NCBI GenBank assembly: GCA_963575745.1 | Contig: CAUYUJ010015849.1 | Coordinates: 884,688-948,687 of the forward strand | From: Prorocentrum cordatum | Lineage: Eukaryota; Sar; Dinophyceae; Prorocentrales; Prorocentraceae | Length of the DNA: 64,000 bases | Direction: 5' to 3' | The notes under the pieces: model-generated | What the model was told of the DNA's origin: nothing | Seen by the model: the letters and a program-made list of their open reading frames with translations, nothing else | Database searches by the model: none | Part shown: piece after piece, positions 50,257-60,430 of the stretch | How the letters are laid out: each line of letters opens with the position of its first letter | How positions within the stretch are numbered: the first letter of the stretch is position 1 | Translations under genes and position numbers: made by a program

Positions 50257-50771
50257 GACGCTGGCGCCCCGCGCCGCCGTCCTCCGCCTGGCCGCGGCCT
50301 CAAGCTCGAGCCTGCGCGCCGCGTCGCCGTCGGACGAGAGCACAGGCGGCACCGGGGCAGAGGTGAGCGCCGCTGCGACCCGCGCGGCCGCTTGGGAGGG
50401 CGCTCGGCTCGCCCGCGCCCCGAGGCCGAAGACCGCCAGCGCCGTCAGCAGGCCTCCGGCGAGGAGACCTCCGAGCGCCGGCCCGAGGCACGACGCTGTC
50501 GGCAGAAAAGCCGCCCGGGGCGGGCACGGGCGCTGGAGGCTCCGGGGCCCGCACCTCTCCAGCTGGCGCTGCAGCAGGTCCAGCGCGGTGGGAGAGTCGC
50601 CGCCGCAGTGGCAGTGACACGGCCGCGCCAGCCCCGCCAACCAGGATCCAGCCGCCGCCGCGCCCGCCGAAGCCCACGGTCGGCCATGCAGGCCGACTCG
50701 GGGCCAGAACGGACTGAAAGCCAAAACGGCAGAGGACGCAGTGAGCAGCACAACGTCCCTGGCCACACCCA
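50256..50771 (-). CDS. Hypothetical membrane-anchored protein, partial
   Basis: From an ATG at about 50771 the minus-strand frame encodes a hydrophobic start (DVVLLTASSAVLAF), a Cys/His cluster (PCHCHCGGD) and DLLQRQLERCGP. It then has a second hydrophobic stretch (LGGLLAGGLLTALAVFGLG), a probable transmembrane helix, and an Arg/Ala-rich tail running to the introner-like repeat. It resembles, from memory, short Cys-cluster plus single-helix proteins common in dinoflagellate genomes. The open frame continues upstream to 51429 but there includes a (GA)n tract and is probably not coding. It may be an upstream exon of the 49794-43275 gene. Confidence 0.5.
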
Positions 50772-50816
50772 TCACCTTCCCAGCAGCACTATCGTGTAAA
50801 CACTGCCGATATTCAT

Positions 50817-50903
50817 ACATAGAGAGAGAGAGAGAGAAAACAAAAAAGAGAGAGAGAGAGAGAGAGAAAGAGACAGTGACAGAGAGAGAGAGAGAGAGAG
50901 TTC
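50817..50903. repeat. (GA)n dinucleotide tract
   Basis: AGAGAG units with two short interruptions, read as Ser-Leu repeats on the minus strand. Confidence 0.95.
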
Positions 50904-51595
50904 GGGCCTTTGCGGAGCACGATCCGTGCGATGGGTGTATCATAATGGGCGGGGGGCGGAATGTGCGCGCACGCCCGCTTGGGACGTGCGTGGACCGTCT
51001 GCAGGAGCACGAAGCGAGTGAAGGGAACGAGGAGGGGCGCAGACGCCGGTCCATAGTCGGCGGCGGTCCCTTTTGCATTGAAGGCAGAGACATCAGGAGT
51101 GATCGCCACATCAATACCCCGAAAACGACGGCGCTCACAGCTTCGACGAACGCCTGGACATCAAAAGGGATGCCTGCACATCCAGAGGACGCACCACGAG
51201 CGGAGACGAGAGGCGGCGGCGAGCACACGTTCTGACGATAATCGAGCGGCATGGGGCACTGCGGCCCCCTTCTGGTCGGAGCGTCGGAGGTCCAGCCGGC
51301 GGCCCCTCCCCCCGACCTCGGGCGCCCTTTGGGGCCACCTTCGTTGGGCCCGGTCGGCGCCCGCGCCCACCCGGCCGCCGAGCTGGCTCGGGGTTGAGCT
51401 CGTTCGACAGCCGAGCGGGTCAGATCCACAACGCGCTGACGGGGTTGGGCTCGTTCGTCTGCTCGCTTCGCGCCCGAATGCGCTCAGTTGCCGACTGAGC
51501 TCAGAAGGTAAGCCATGATTATAATGCCAGAGCGCCAGCAGTTGCGGGGGCGAGGGTCGCTGCAAAAGCCGCGCTTCGTCAAAGCAACGCCGGCG

Positions 51596-51690
51596 GTTCG
51601 CGGGTGGTTCGCGGGCGGGTCGCGGGCGGGTCGCGGGTGGGTCTCGGGCGGGTCGCAGGTGGGTCGGTGGGGGCCGCGGGCGAGGACACG
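51596..51690. repeat. GCGGGTGGGTC-type minisatellite
   Basis: About nine units of 10 bp (TCGCGGGCGG, TCGCGGGTGG). G-rich on the plus strand and a candidate G-quadruplex former. Confidence 0.85.
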
Positions 51691-51699
51691 ACGACGACA

Positions 51700-52469
51700 T
51701 AATGAGGCAAAACTTACTGAATCCGCACCGCGGATCCCCATTTCGGCCGCGCACCCACGTCGCAAGGCCGTTCGGCCTATTTCCTCCGATTCTCAACGAG
51801 GGTGTATTTCATCGGTCTTGGCCTCTGGGGGTCACGTCCGCGGAGCAGGGCCACCGGAAACGGATCACGGACGAAGAACTGCCCCCGGAGATGGGGGAGG
51901 GGCCCTCTCGGACCGCGGACAGCAAGACACAACACGTCGGAGGTCTGGGCCATCAGCGTAGCTGTGATCATGCTCCCCTGGGAGGTACGGGCCGTGACTG
52001 ACGCTCTGTGACATGTCTGGGCTCTGTGGCTCGGCGGGGGGCTCTGTGACGCGGCGGGGGGGGGAGGAGAAGAAGGAGAGATGGGACGGGCAAGCCAGGT
52101 GCGCACGCGCCAAATCTGACATCTGTTCCCTCCCTTGCATCCCTTCTCATTGCGGCGATTTGCTTTCTACTCGCAGACGCGTGTCATAACCGACCTGGGA
52201 AACCTCCCAAAACCAGTAGTGTTATGAGCAACCGGAAAAGGGGAGCTGCGTATATAGGAGGAGGCGGAAGAGGAGGAGAGGAAGAGGTGGCGGGTGAGGG
52301 GCACGGGCGCCTCGAATTCCGACCGGCAAACGTCGCACCCAGGCGGCTGCAGCACACGTAGGGGGACATCGCAGCCGAGCGAAGGCTGCTCGAAGGAGCG
52401 AAAGAAGCCACAGGAGCGATCGCTTTCACTGTCTCGGTGGATGCGCTCGACCCTCACAGAAGAGGAGAT
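51700..52469. other. Stretch without a recognised gene
   Basis: Less GC-extreme sequence between the minisatellite and a MITE. No motif-bearing frame was recognised on either strand. Confidence 0.4.
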
Positions 52470-52642
52470 AGGGGACAAACAATGACATAAACGTAAAACA
52501 AAACTCGGAGGTCTGCGCGGACCCCTCCCTGGCGCGCCAGGAGCGCGCCAGGGGCGGCGCCGAAGCCGCCGCAAGGGGGGTCCAGCGCCGATCCGAGGAA
52601 TCCGCGCGAACCTCCGAACTTGCTGTATTTGCGTCATTGCTT
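52470..52642. mobile_element. MITE family 1, copy 3 (decayed)
   Basis: The left arm keeps GGGGACAAACAATGACATAA and ACTCGGAGGTCTGCGCGG. The right arm keeps TCCGCGCGAACCTCCGA, then degenerates before the expected CCCC end. It is internally deleted relative to 11260-11456. Confidence 0.8.
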
Positions 52643-52667
52643 GCACGTGCGGCGTCGGGGGGTGGGG

Positions 52668-52806
52668 CGCCCCATCCTTCACAGCTCTCTCGTTTGCATC
52701 GCGGTGGTCGGGCGCTTGCAGTTCCTCCACCTCCCCCTCTTTCCCCTTCGCCCTTCAAATCCGCCGACCCCGTCGGCGTGTAGAATGCGCGGTTCCGTTT
52801 GACACA

Positions 52807-52849
<43 letters not shown>

Positions 52850-54105
52850 GGTCGCTGTCGTCGTCGGAGGAGGAAGAGGAAGGGGGGAGGAAGGAAGGGG
52901 GAGGATGAGGACCAGGAGGAGGAGGAGCAGGAGGAGGAGGAGCAGGACAGAGAGGAAGGAAGGAGGAAGGAATGAAGAAGGAGGCAAGAGGAGAGAGGAC
53001 GAGGAGAAGAGAGGAGGAGGAGGAGAAAAGAGCAGAAGGAGGACGAAGAGGAGCAGGAGGATGAGGAAGAGGAGGAGGAAGATGAGGAAGGAAGGAGGAC
53101 AAGGAGGGAGAAAGAGGAAGGGGGAGGGAGGAGGAGGCGGAGGAGGAGGAGGAGGAGGGAGGAGGAGGAACAGAGGAAAAAGGAGGGATGGCCCTCGGGG
53201 GGGAGGGGGGGCGCGCCGCATTCCTCCAGTTCCCTCGCTTGCATCATGGTTGTCGGGCGCTTGCCGCCCTCCCCCCCCCCAATCGCCCTCCTCGTCCTCG
53301 CACCGCTTCGACAGTTGAAATGGGACGACGGCGACGCCGTTCGAAACTTCAAATCCGCTGTCCAGTGATCCGAGGGCCCCGCCGTGGAAGCCAGGAGGGG
53401 GCAGTGGGCCTGTCTCAAGTAACATATTCATAGTTGTGCCTGGCCTGCGCCCGCGGAGGCCCTCCCCCCATCCACCTCCGGCCTCGTCCTCGTCTTCCTC
53501 CTCCTCCTCCTCCTCCTCCTCCTCCTCCTCCTGCCCCTCCTTCGACGTAAATGGTCATCCCAGAAAACCCGCTTCTCACGTCCCTCGGGGCCCGAGGCCT
53601 ACGACGACGCCGACGACTTCGCCGCCGACGACGTCGCCGCAGAGAAGAGGAGGCGGAGGAGGAGGAGGAGGAGCAGGAGCAACAAGAGGAAAAGGAGGAG
53701 GGAAGAAAAATAATAATGCTGGTGATGAAAACGGAATGATGATGAGCGGGAGAGGGGGGAGGGTGAGGAGGACAAGGAGGAAGGAAGGAGGAAGGAAAGA
53801 GGAAGGGAGGAGGAAGGGAGGAGGAAGGGAGGAGGAAGGAGGGAGGCAAGAGGAGAAAAGACGAGGAGGAGATAGGAGGAGAACGAAAGAGCAAAGGAGG
53901 ACGAAGAGCACCAGGTGGACGAGGACGAGGAAGAAGAAGAGGATGAGAAAAGGAAGACGAAGGAGGAGGGAGGAGGCGGAGGGGGAGAAGGAGAGAGGAG
54001 GAGGAGGAGGATGGAAGGAGGAGGAAGGAAGGAGGAAAGGAGGAAGCAGGAGGCACGGCCCTCAAGGGGGGAGGGGGGGCGCCCCACTCCTCCACTTAGT
54101 CGAAA
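52668..54105. repeat. Tandemly duplicated unit with purine-rich filler
   Basis: A segment containing TTTGCATCGCGGTGGTCGGG and CTTCAAATCCGC at 52690-52765 recurs at 53235-53355, and a fragment (GGGGGGCGCC..CTCCTCCA) recurs at 54075-54098. Between them lie (GTC)n at 52805-52860 and long AGGAGG-type tracts (52866-53190, 53640-54055). No gene is credible here. Confidence 0.7.
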
Positions 54106-54446
54106 GTGAGCCTGGTAACTCAAATAGCATCCGATCCCATGATAGACATCGGATGGCAAATAGCGTCCATCGCTCTGCTGTGATAGTTCAGTATGAGGAA
54201 TGGGCGGATAAGATAGGATAAGATCGATGTATCGGTCTTTCCAGCACATAGCGAACACTCGCGGTGTCCGGGCAAATAGGGCGCGCGTGCCTTGGGCCAA
54301 AGGCAACGGCGCGCGCGAGCTATGCTCCCGATACTATAACATATCCCAAAGACCTACCCTAAAAGTCGGGAGGGGAGGAGACGGAGAGCATAGTCGCACG
54401 CAAAGATCGCGCGCACGACTGTTTGCAAAGAAAAGAAAACAGTGCG

Positions 54447-54473
54447 TACAGTCTGGTCAAACACCAGACTGTA
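54447..54473 (-). other. 11-bp stem hairpin in the element's 3' region
   Basis: TACAGTCTGGT pairs perfectly with ACCAGACTGTA around a 5-nt loop, two bases from a GNRA hairpin at 54476. It may be part of an LTR or terminator structure. Confidence 0.75.
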
Positions 54474-54475
54474 AG

Positions 54476-54489
54476 GCGAGTTTCCTCGC
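54476..54489 (-). other. GNRA-loop hairpin 1
   Basis: Sense strand GCGAG-GAAA-CTCGC, perfect 5-bp stem, in the 3' non-coding region. Confidence 0.85.
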
Positions 54490-54651
54490 AAAGTATTTCA
54501 CGCAAATACAAGACAGCCCCTTCAAACAATGAAGGGCTATCGGCTGGGTTAGAGGTAAGCCAAACAGGCCATACCTCACCAAGCAAATGTGTATTAAGGC
54601 AAAGAGCCTGAGTTGTACGAAGCCGGCTCGTTGCCAGGCGTGAAATATAAG

Positions 54652-54665
54652 GCTCGTTTCCGAGC
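54652..54665 (-). other. GNRA-loop hairpin 2
   Basis: GCTCG-GAAA-CGAGC, perfect stem, in the 3' non-coding region. A diverged relative may lie just beside it at 54624-54640. Confidence 0.85.
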
Positions 54666-54750
54666 AACTAGAGGGGCGCCTTTATAGTAGGCGCCCGTGC
54701 TGGCAAATTGGACCGCGAGGGCAACAAGGACAGACTAAAATTGATTAGGC

Positions 54751-55201
54751 TTAGGTTTGTCTGTCCTCGGGACCCCGACAGGGAACAAATTGCTTCACGT
54801 CATACTTAAATGACTGAGTGCCTGACATCACTTCCAGAAGCAGCTCCCGATCGATGCTTCCCTGTGTATGCCCATCAGCGGTCATATCCCTAGTATCACA
54901 CCATTGCACATGATGTACTATACCTATATCCATGAGCTCACGTATCCAGCTGATATGTCCAAGCAGAGTCCATTCTGTAGGTATTTTGAGACCCCTGCTT
55001 GATGAAAGATTTGTAGACGGACTCGGCGTCTATAGCTAGGCCTCCAACTTCACGCATGTCTCGTAGTTGTCGTGGAGTCAAAGCTCCTGCCTTAAGCTCG
55101 TGGAGAGTAATGGGCGTAGGGTAACACTCATCAAGGTATGTGCGGCTGCAAGTGCCTCCGCAGCATAACTTGACCTCACCTGTAATCGGTGTGATTTGCA
55201 T
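54751..55201 (-). pseudogene. RNase H domain 3' part, frameshifted
   Basis: Two overlapping frames (55201-54938 and 54933-54751) continue the RNase H domain that starts in the reverse transcriptase ORF. The first carries ITLHELKAGALTPRQLRDM and an IDAESVYKS segment holding a probable catalytic Asp. The second begins MDIGIVHHVQWCDTRDM and ends at a TAA stop at 54751. Continuity across frames requires at least two single-base indels, so this copy is either defective or carries assembly errors. Confidence 0.7.
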
Positions 55202-56566
55202 AGTCCGTCACAGAGGTGAACGACGGACTTGCCTTGGGGCGAGTTTCCTCGCCGTAGTGCGTTGGCCCCGCGTATGCCGTGGCCCTTGGTCTCGTCATCC
55301 TCCTCCCCGGTAAGCTTCGGATACCCCGAATCGCTATGGATGTCAACTTCATTCGTCGGCTTCATCCGAGGGAAGGTGATGCGCTTCGGACTGCTGATCA
55401 GCTTTCGCGTCACAGCATTCAAACGTCTGACTTGCAAATTGGTGGGCTCTTGAATTTTCTGAAGAGAGACCACATATACCATAAGCCAGATTTGGGTAAG
55501 AAGGGCATAGGCGAGGGCTCCTCGCAGGCTGACGAACATGTCGGTAATGAGTTTCGTGGCTTTGGCATCGGCCGCCGCTCCTGTAAGTTCTGGGTGTGTG
55601 ATAGGACGTAGTTGTTTGATATGCTCGTCCTGGTCCATGATCACATCTCCTTGATCATTCTTAGTGTAGCGAACGGCGCAGTTCGTATATGTGTGCTTGT
55701 TGAGCTTGCATTTGCCAAGCACCTTTTCGACGCGTTGTACATAGTCGTCCATATTTTTCTCTAGACCTGTCATGTTAATATCATCGACATGTTTTGCCGC
55801 CAGAAGGTCTTGGCTGAATTCAAATTCAGGATCGTAGCTGGTCGGTGCAAGTCCTATAGCTCGTGTGGTCGTGCGAAGTTTGAGAGAGAACGCTCTTGGA
55901 GCGTCCTTTGTACCCGTTCCTGGCTTGAGGCATCTAAGACAGTGTCGACTTTCGTCGTAGGATGAGAAGCCGGGTAATGTACGAAGTACCTGAGCACTTC
56001 CTGGTGGAAGAGTAAAGCAAACCATGCGAGTTTCCTCGCCGGTGGCATGGGCAAGTTCCTCATAGGTCCAACCCTTGAGGAACGCCTTATCGATACCCAT
56101 GGATGCTAAGATCCACTCTGGATGGCATGCCGCTTCACTTGCCAGGAGTCGTTGGGACTGCCTTCGGGCGGTTCCCGAGAATGTTTCCACATCAACAGCC
56201 TCAGTATCCATAAATCCACGAAGGACCAGTCTGAGACGAATGGTTTTAACGTTCTCGGTACCCATCTTTACGAACTTCCACTTGTATACATACCTGGATA
56301 TCATGATGTTGGAAGCTTTGGATAAATCATACATCTCAAAGCATCGGTTATCAATCCAGATTTTGAGCTCAGTATAAAAAAGCTTCACTAACCTCCTTTG
56401 GATGTGCTGCTATGTCGGCTTTGGTCAGTAGATCATCTTCTTTGACAACCGCAGCGCGTTTAGCAGCAGAGGATACATATACTCTCATCGTTGCGACCAT
56501 ATCGGTATCGAGCTGTGCAAGTTGAGTCTGATCCAACACTATTTTGACATTTCTGATGTAAAGCAT
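55078..56566 (-). CDS. Reverse transcriptase and start of RNase H (copia type), with frameshift
   Basis: The main frame (56388-55078) shows the copia reverse transcriptase signature: YVYKWKFV followed by RLVLRGF, the first catalytic Asp in ASMGIDKAFLKG, and the metal-binding pair as HVDD in AAKHVDDINMTG (YVDD in most copia elements). RNase H begins at VDIHSDSGYP, and AAEALAAAHTL supplies the conserved Glu. The N-terminal end lies in another frame (56566-56369, ending DIAAHPKEVSEAF), so a frameshift separates it from the polymerase domain. The protein copies element RNA into DNA and degrades the RNA strand. Confidence 0.85.
55239..55252 (-). other. GNRA-loop hairpin 3
   Basis: GCGAG-GAAA-CTCGC, extendable to 6 bp, inside RNase H and read as RGNSP. 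Confidence 0.85.
56026..56039 (-). other. GNRA-loop hairpin 4
   Basis: GCGAG-GAAA-CTCGC inside the reverse transcriptase, read in a different frame as GEETR. Confidence 0.85.
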
Positions 56567-56958
56567 AATTCAACGTAAGGACCATATTCATCACTGTCAA
56601 GAGAGTAGCTCTCGTCGGTTGTGGTTGAACAAAGCGAGACTAGACAGGACTCACGTGATTTCGGCTCGTCCCCGAGCATATCTGATGATATAATATCATC
56701 TTCGTCCACAAATGCTGAAACCAAAACACATTGGTCGGGCAGCATAGTTGTTGGGACGCAATAAAGACAATCATCGGTAATCGTCGTAGGGTGAAGGTCC
56801 ATACGTAGCTCGTCGCAACACTCTTCCAGCATCATAGCTTCGATATTGTGTTCCTCATTTTCCTCGTAGATTGTCGACAGACGGCCTTCCCTCGGCGATG
56901 AGGCATCTGGTGCCCACACATTCGTAATTGTGGAACGCCGGGCTGATGTCGTTGTCAT
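56539..56958 (-). CDS. Acidic linker ORF between integrase and reverse transcriptase
   Basis: A 139-residue frame overlapping the 3' end of the integrase ORF. It is Asp/Glu/Ser-rich with no recognised motif. It probably encodes the variable linker between integrase and reverse transcriptase, placed in a separate frame by indels, rather than an independent protein. Confidence 0.45.
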   Translation of the reverse strand: MTTTSARRSTITNVWAPDASSPREGRLSTIYEENEEHNIEAMMLEECCDELRMDLHPTTITDDCLYCVPTTMLPDQCVLVSAFVDEDDIISSDMLGDEPKSRESCLVSLCSTTTDESYSLDSDEYGPYVELCFTSEMSK

Positions 56959-59900
56959 AGTGGATCAGCGTAGACCCGGTGGCGTACTTTACTGCAGGTA
57001 GGCTTGACACACTCTTAGCCAATCGATCTGCTACTACATGTTCTACTCGGAAATAATTTCGCACGAGATACTGTAGTGCTAAGTGCACGCGCGGGTGAAA
57101 CTTGCTGTCGTCTGACAGATTAAGGTTTCCCTTGTAATCGGGGATATAACCGAAAACTTTGGCAGGTTTCCCTGCGCTGAGGTGTGCGCCATAAGCAAGG
57201 ACGGTTTGCATGGCCATATTATCCATGCCAAGTTCCTGTGTGAGGAGACATTCGATGTATAGCGTGTGACGAGCATCAGGATACATCACAATTGCCTCAC
57301 GAGATCCTGCCTTGACAACAATATGTCCTCTTTCAAGCACATTTCGGACCACCGGGAATGGGCCATTCCAGCCTCCATGGTCGTCCTTGGTGGCAGTAGG
57401 TCGGCGGTAATCGACCAAATCCCCTGGTGAGTAGAGGCGAGCACCATCAGGAGTCGTCTTAGCCCTAAGAGCCCGATTTGTCTTGGCCACAGCAGTAGCC
57501 TGAGTTATAGCTTCTAGGCTGACTTCCCTTACACGACGTTCTCGTTCGTGTCCTGAAGTCTCGGGTCCCTTGGGAAAGTCAAGGGTATCGAGATCAGGGA
57601 GAAAAGAGGGCTGACGTCCTGTGTGTGCCTGATATGGCGATACTCCGTTATAAAACGTAAACGCATTAGTAACGAAGATGCCTTCCGCCAATACTCTAGT
57701 GAATACAACAGGGATGTTGTGTCTATTCAATTCTTCCTCAATCATGTGGAGGACGCCTCTGAGAATGCCGTTTCGTGACTCAATTGAAGTCGCGTGTAGG
57801 CCAGGTGCTCGGATACGAAGTTCCGTGCCCTTATTGGCCATCATGGTTTTAGCGGCATCGTTATTCAGGGCGCCTTCTCCGTCTGAGTATAAAACTTTGA
57901 AGGGTCCGTGATCGGCAATCCAGCAGTAGTGGTAGGCGTCGATGATAGCGTCACGTTCTCTGTCGGAAATTTCTAGGCCTGCTGCCAGGCGAATACAACG
58001 ATCCATAATATGAAATATGGTCCGTTTCTTGTAAAACATGAGGTCCATTTCCCCTTCATCGAGCCAGTTACCAGGAAGGCTCACCGATGGTAGTGTTGAG
58101 TTTCCTGGACGTTCCCATGCTCTGCATTCCCGACAGGTATCGCAAACTTCTTTGATCATGTTTAGTCGAACGTTATCAAGCCCCACCTTTTCGAGGATTA
58201 GCCTCATCTTTGGCTCCTTCGCATGATACCATCGCAGATGCAGTTTTCGGAGTTCCTTTTTCACAACATGGGGTTCGTGACTTCGGAGACTCTGTAGACT
58301 GTGTTGGATGTCAAATCTCGTCCAGTCGGGTAGTCGTGGAGCCCCAGAGCCGGTGGAGGCAAGAGGGTTCCTTGTAGCTCTCCGTAGTTGGTCCCCTGTG
58401 TTAACTGCGTCTGGAGGTGGTGGTACGCCTTGTAGACGGCCGCGGCGGGCCGCTACCTGTGGCGCTTCGCTTGAAGACGCAGAAGGCGTGTTTCCACGCT
58501 CGGGGGCGTCTCGTAGCATGTCGTAGCTGCTGGCACCAGATGTCGGATCGACGTTGCCGAAGGATCGTGGTCGTGGTGGCCTGGCGCGTGCGCCTTGACG
58601 GCCACCTGAAGCTGAAGCTTGGCCCTCACCAGGTTTAGGTAAGGGTTTCCACCAAGCTGGCACGGTTTTGCCTTCGGGGTCGTGGTCGTCTGGTAGTTTA
58701 AATTGTTCAGCAAAACGACATTTACCAGGTTCGGTATCGAGGTGGTTCTTAACACCCTTGCTTCTCGTAAGATCCCTCTGACATGCTGGACATGTCCAAT
58801 ATACAGAGATGGAATCATGATATTTACACTGCGTAGGGTCTCTGTTATGGCTAGGACTGTCCTTTCGGACGTTGTCGATGCATGCCGGGCAAGTAGCCAC
58901 CTTTGGGATGATACGATCACCGATGCGTCTCATACCTTCGCCTGGTTCGGCTTGATCGGGAAGGTCTGCAGGATAAGCATGTGCGGTACTTATAGGCGCG
59001 TTTCCGCGCGTGGTGTCAATGGCTTTCGCCAAATAGACGGCTTCCACGAAGGCAGACTGCAGTCGTCGAGTGTATTTTTGTGCCAGTGAAAGCTCTGTAT
59101 TGCACGGTTGTGCGTCCACATGCTGACCGTTGCATTTGAGTCGCTCAAAGGGTTTAAGAATTGTCTCGTCGTTGCTGGTGATATTTGTCGGCTTCTTAAT
59201 ATAGTCACCAGTCGTGTCTTTAAGTCCCGTAGCGCATTGGTCAATGCGCACGGTTGTAATGTGTGGTCGGTTGGCAAGCTTCTTCCATTGAGAAATGTCA
59301 TCTACCCATGTTCCTGTAGGTTGTTCGCGTATAAACCACCTCCGAGCGTCATCTTGGGTTACAGCAATTTTACCACAGTAAGTTATGTGTGGTAAGTCTT
59401 CTTTATGGTGCTGTTCCCAAGTGTTGTAGTTGACTTTGTAGTTGTAGTAGGATGGTGGTCCTGTGGTGCGGCAGCTGGGTTGCAGCATGGCAACTCGTAC
59501 GTAGCATACAACAAAGTAATGATCTATAACCGGCTGCACCGAGGGGTCTCCCAGGTCGACATATGTAGTCTTGTCCAGGCTGCCGCCTGAGGAAAGTCCC
59601 CTTGAGAAGGCAAGCTCTGAGATGCCACCCTCACCGCCACAAAGCTCCAACATATCCACGCAGTTGTTATGACCATAGCATAGTGTAGCAACTATGCTGT
59701 ATATGTTAGCGTGTGTGTCGGGCATAGATGTGGGGAGGGTAAGGAACAGGTCATCGACCTCGTCGGAGCTTATCAGCTCAACAGGGACGTCAGTACTCCA
59801 GGTTGCCATAAGATCCTGTCCGAGTCCTGACAAGTCGTCGCCGCAATCGTCATTTCCGTCTTCAACGTGCTTTTTAATGCGGCGAGGCTTGATTCCTGCT

Positions 59901-60430
59901 TCCTTTTCGGCTTTGAGCCTCTCCTTCTGCTTTATACGCGATTCAGTGGGTAAAGCTTGCTCGTCTTGTTCGTCGGTCTGTGTACTCATTGTCGTGGTTG
60001 AATGGGTACATGCGTCAATCGCCAGAGTCGGGAGGGGGAGATAACAGTCATCTATGATGACGCGTCGATGTTTCTGTGGTGATTGAGTCGGCTCGTTTCC
60101 GAGCAAGACCGGTTCCTCGGGTTGCCAATACAACCGAGTACTGATGTTGGCAACCCCTGCAGGTAATGGTGCATGCCAATCATATCCTGTTGGTTGATCG
60201 GTAACTGAGATATCCTGAATAACCGCATTGGTATCCAGGTTGATTGTTACACGTCGGATGACTTCAGACCATTTTGGTCCTCCCTTATTAGTCCCCACGT
60301 AGTGACGGGTGTTATGGTCTGTACGTGTATACGTATTTAAGTATAAGGGCTCGTTTCCGTGCGTGGTGGTGCTCCCAGGATGTTGTCGTTCAAGTGACGG
60401 ATGAGTGTAGTACGTGTCTGAGCTCGCCAT
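56855..60430 (-). CDS. Pol segment: methyltransferase-like region, zinc fingers and integrase (1191 aa)
   Basis: Residues about 258-400 begin DMLELCGGEGGISELAFSRG and include YVDLGDPSVQPVIDHY and LQPSCRTTG. This resembles the SAM-binding motif I of cytosine-type methyltransferases. Function is inferred and the usual PCQ loop is not clear. Around 509-575 are two Cys/His clusters (CPACIDNV..., CPACQRDLTRSKGVKNHL). Integrase follows: an HHCC-type zinc domain (HLRWYHAKE ... CDTCREC, about 725-770), then the catalytic triad as Asp in GEMDLMF, Asp in LYSDGEGAL and Glu in TSIESRNG about 34 residues later. The tail carries GDLVDYRRPTATKDDHGGW and a GPFPVVRNV strand typical of copia integrases. The ORF is intact. 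It overlaps the upstream ORF by 94 nt in another frame. Confidence 0.85.
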   Translation of the reverse strand: MASSDTYYTHPSLERQHPGSTTTHGNEPLYLNTYTRTDHNTRHYVGTNKGGPKWSEVIRRVTINLDTNAVIQDISVTDQPTGYDWHAPLPAGVANISTRLYWQPEEPVLLGNEPTQSPQKHRRVIIDDCYLPLPTLAIDACTHSTTTMSTQTDEQDEQALPTESRIKQKERLKAEKEAGIKPRRIKKHVEDGNDDCGDDLSGLGQDLMATWSTDVPVELISSDEVDDLFLTLPTSMPDTHANIYSIVATLCYGHNNCVDMLELCGGEGGISELAFSRGLSSGGSLDKTTYVDLGDPSVQPVIDHYFVVCYVRVAMLQPSCRTTGPPSYYNYKVNYNTWEQHHKEDLPHITYCGKIAVTQDDARRWFIREQPTGTWVDDISQWKKLANRPHITTVRIDQCATGLKDTTGDYIKKPTNITSNDETILKPFERLKCNGQHVDAQPCNTELSLAQKYTRRLQSAFVEAVYLAKAIDTTRGNAPISTAHAYPADLPDQAEPGEGMRRIGDRIIPKVATCPACIDNVRKDSPSHNRDPTQCKYHDSISVYWTCPACQRDLTRSKGVKNHLDTEPGKCRFAEQFKLPDDHDPEGKTVPAWWKPLPKPGEGQASASGGRQGARARPPRPRSFGNVDPTSGASSYDMLRDAPERGNTPSASSSEAPQVAARRGRLQGVPPPPDAVNTGDQLRRATRNPLASTGSGAPRLPDWTRFDIQHSLQSLRSHEPHVVKKELRKLHLRWYHAKEPKMRLILEKVGLDNVRLNMIKEVCDTCRECRAWERPGNSTLPSVSLPGNWLDEGEMDLMFYKKRTIFHIMDRCIRLAAGLEISDRERDAIIDAYHYCWIADHGPFKVLYSDGEGALNNDAAKTMMANKGTELRIRAPGLHATSIESRNGILRGVLHMIEEELNRHNIPVVFTRVLAEGIFVTNAFTFYNGVSPYQAHTGRQPSFLPDLDTLDFPKGPETSGHERERRVREVSLEAITQATAVAKTNRALRAKTTPDGARLYSPGDLVDYRRPTATKDDHGGWNGPFPVVRNVLERGHIVVKAGSREAIVMYPDARHTLYIECLLTQELGMDNMAMQTVLAYGAHLSAGKPAKVFGYIPDYKGNLNLSDDSKFHPRVHLALQYLVRNYFRVEHVVADRLAKSVSSLPAVKYATGSTLIHYDNDISPAFHNYECVGTRCLIAEGRPSVDNLRGK
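57162..57175 (-). other. GNRA-loop hairpin 5
   Basis: GCAGG-GAAA-CCTGC in the integrase tail, read as AGKPA (second frame). Confidence 0.85.
58486..58499 (-). other. GNRA-loop hairpin 6
   Basis: GCGTG-GAAA-CACGC, the only GCGTG stem, read as RGNTP. Confidence 0.85.
58996..59009 (-). other. GNRA-loop hairpin 7
   Basis: GCGCG-GAAA-CGCGC, read as RGNAP. Confidence 0.85.
60091..60104 (-). other. GNRA-loop hairpin 8
   Basis: GCTCG-GAAA-CGAGC, read as LGNEP. Confidence 0.85.

Noticed and set aside
49429-50799. 456-codon plus-strand frame
   Set aside because: Antisense to exons on the minus strand and crosses the introner-like repeat.
55511-55525. GCGAG and CTCGC arms with a 5-nt loop, possible 21st hairpin
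   Set aside because: Loop length differs and the sequence encodes a segment likely conserved for the protein; counted only as a near miss.
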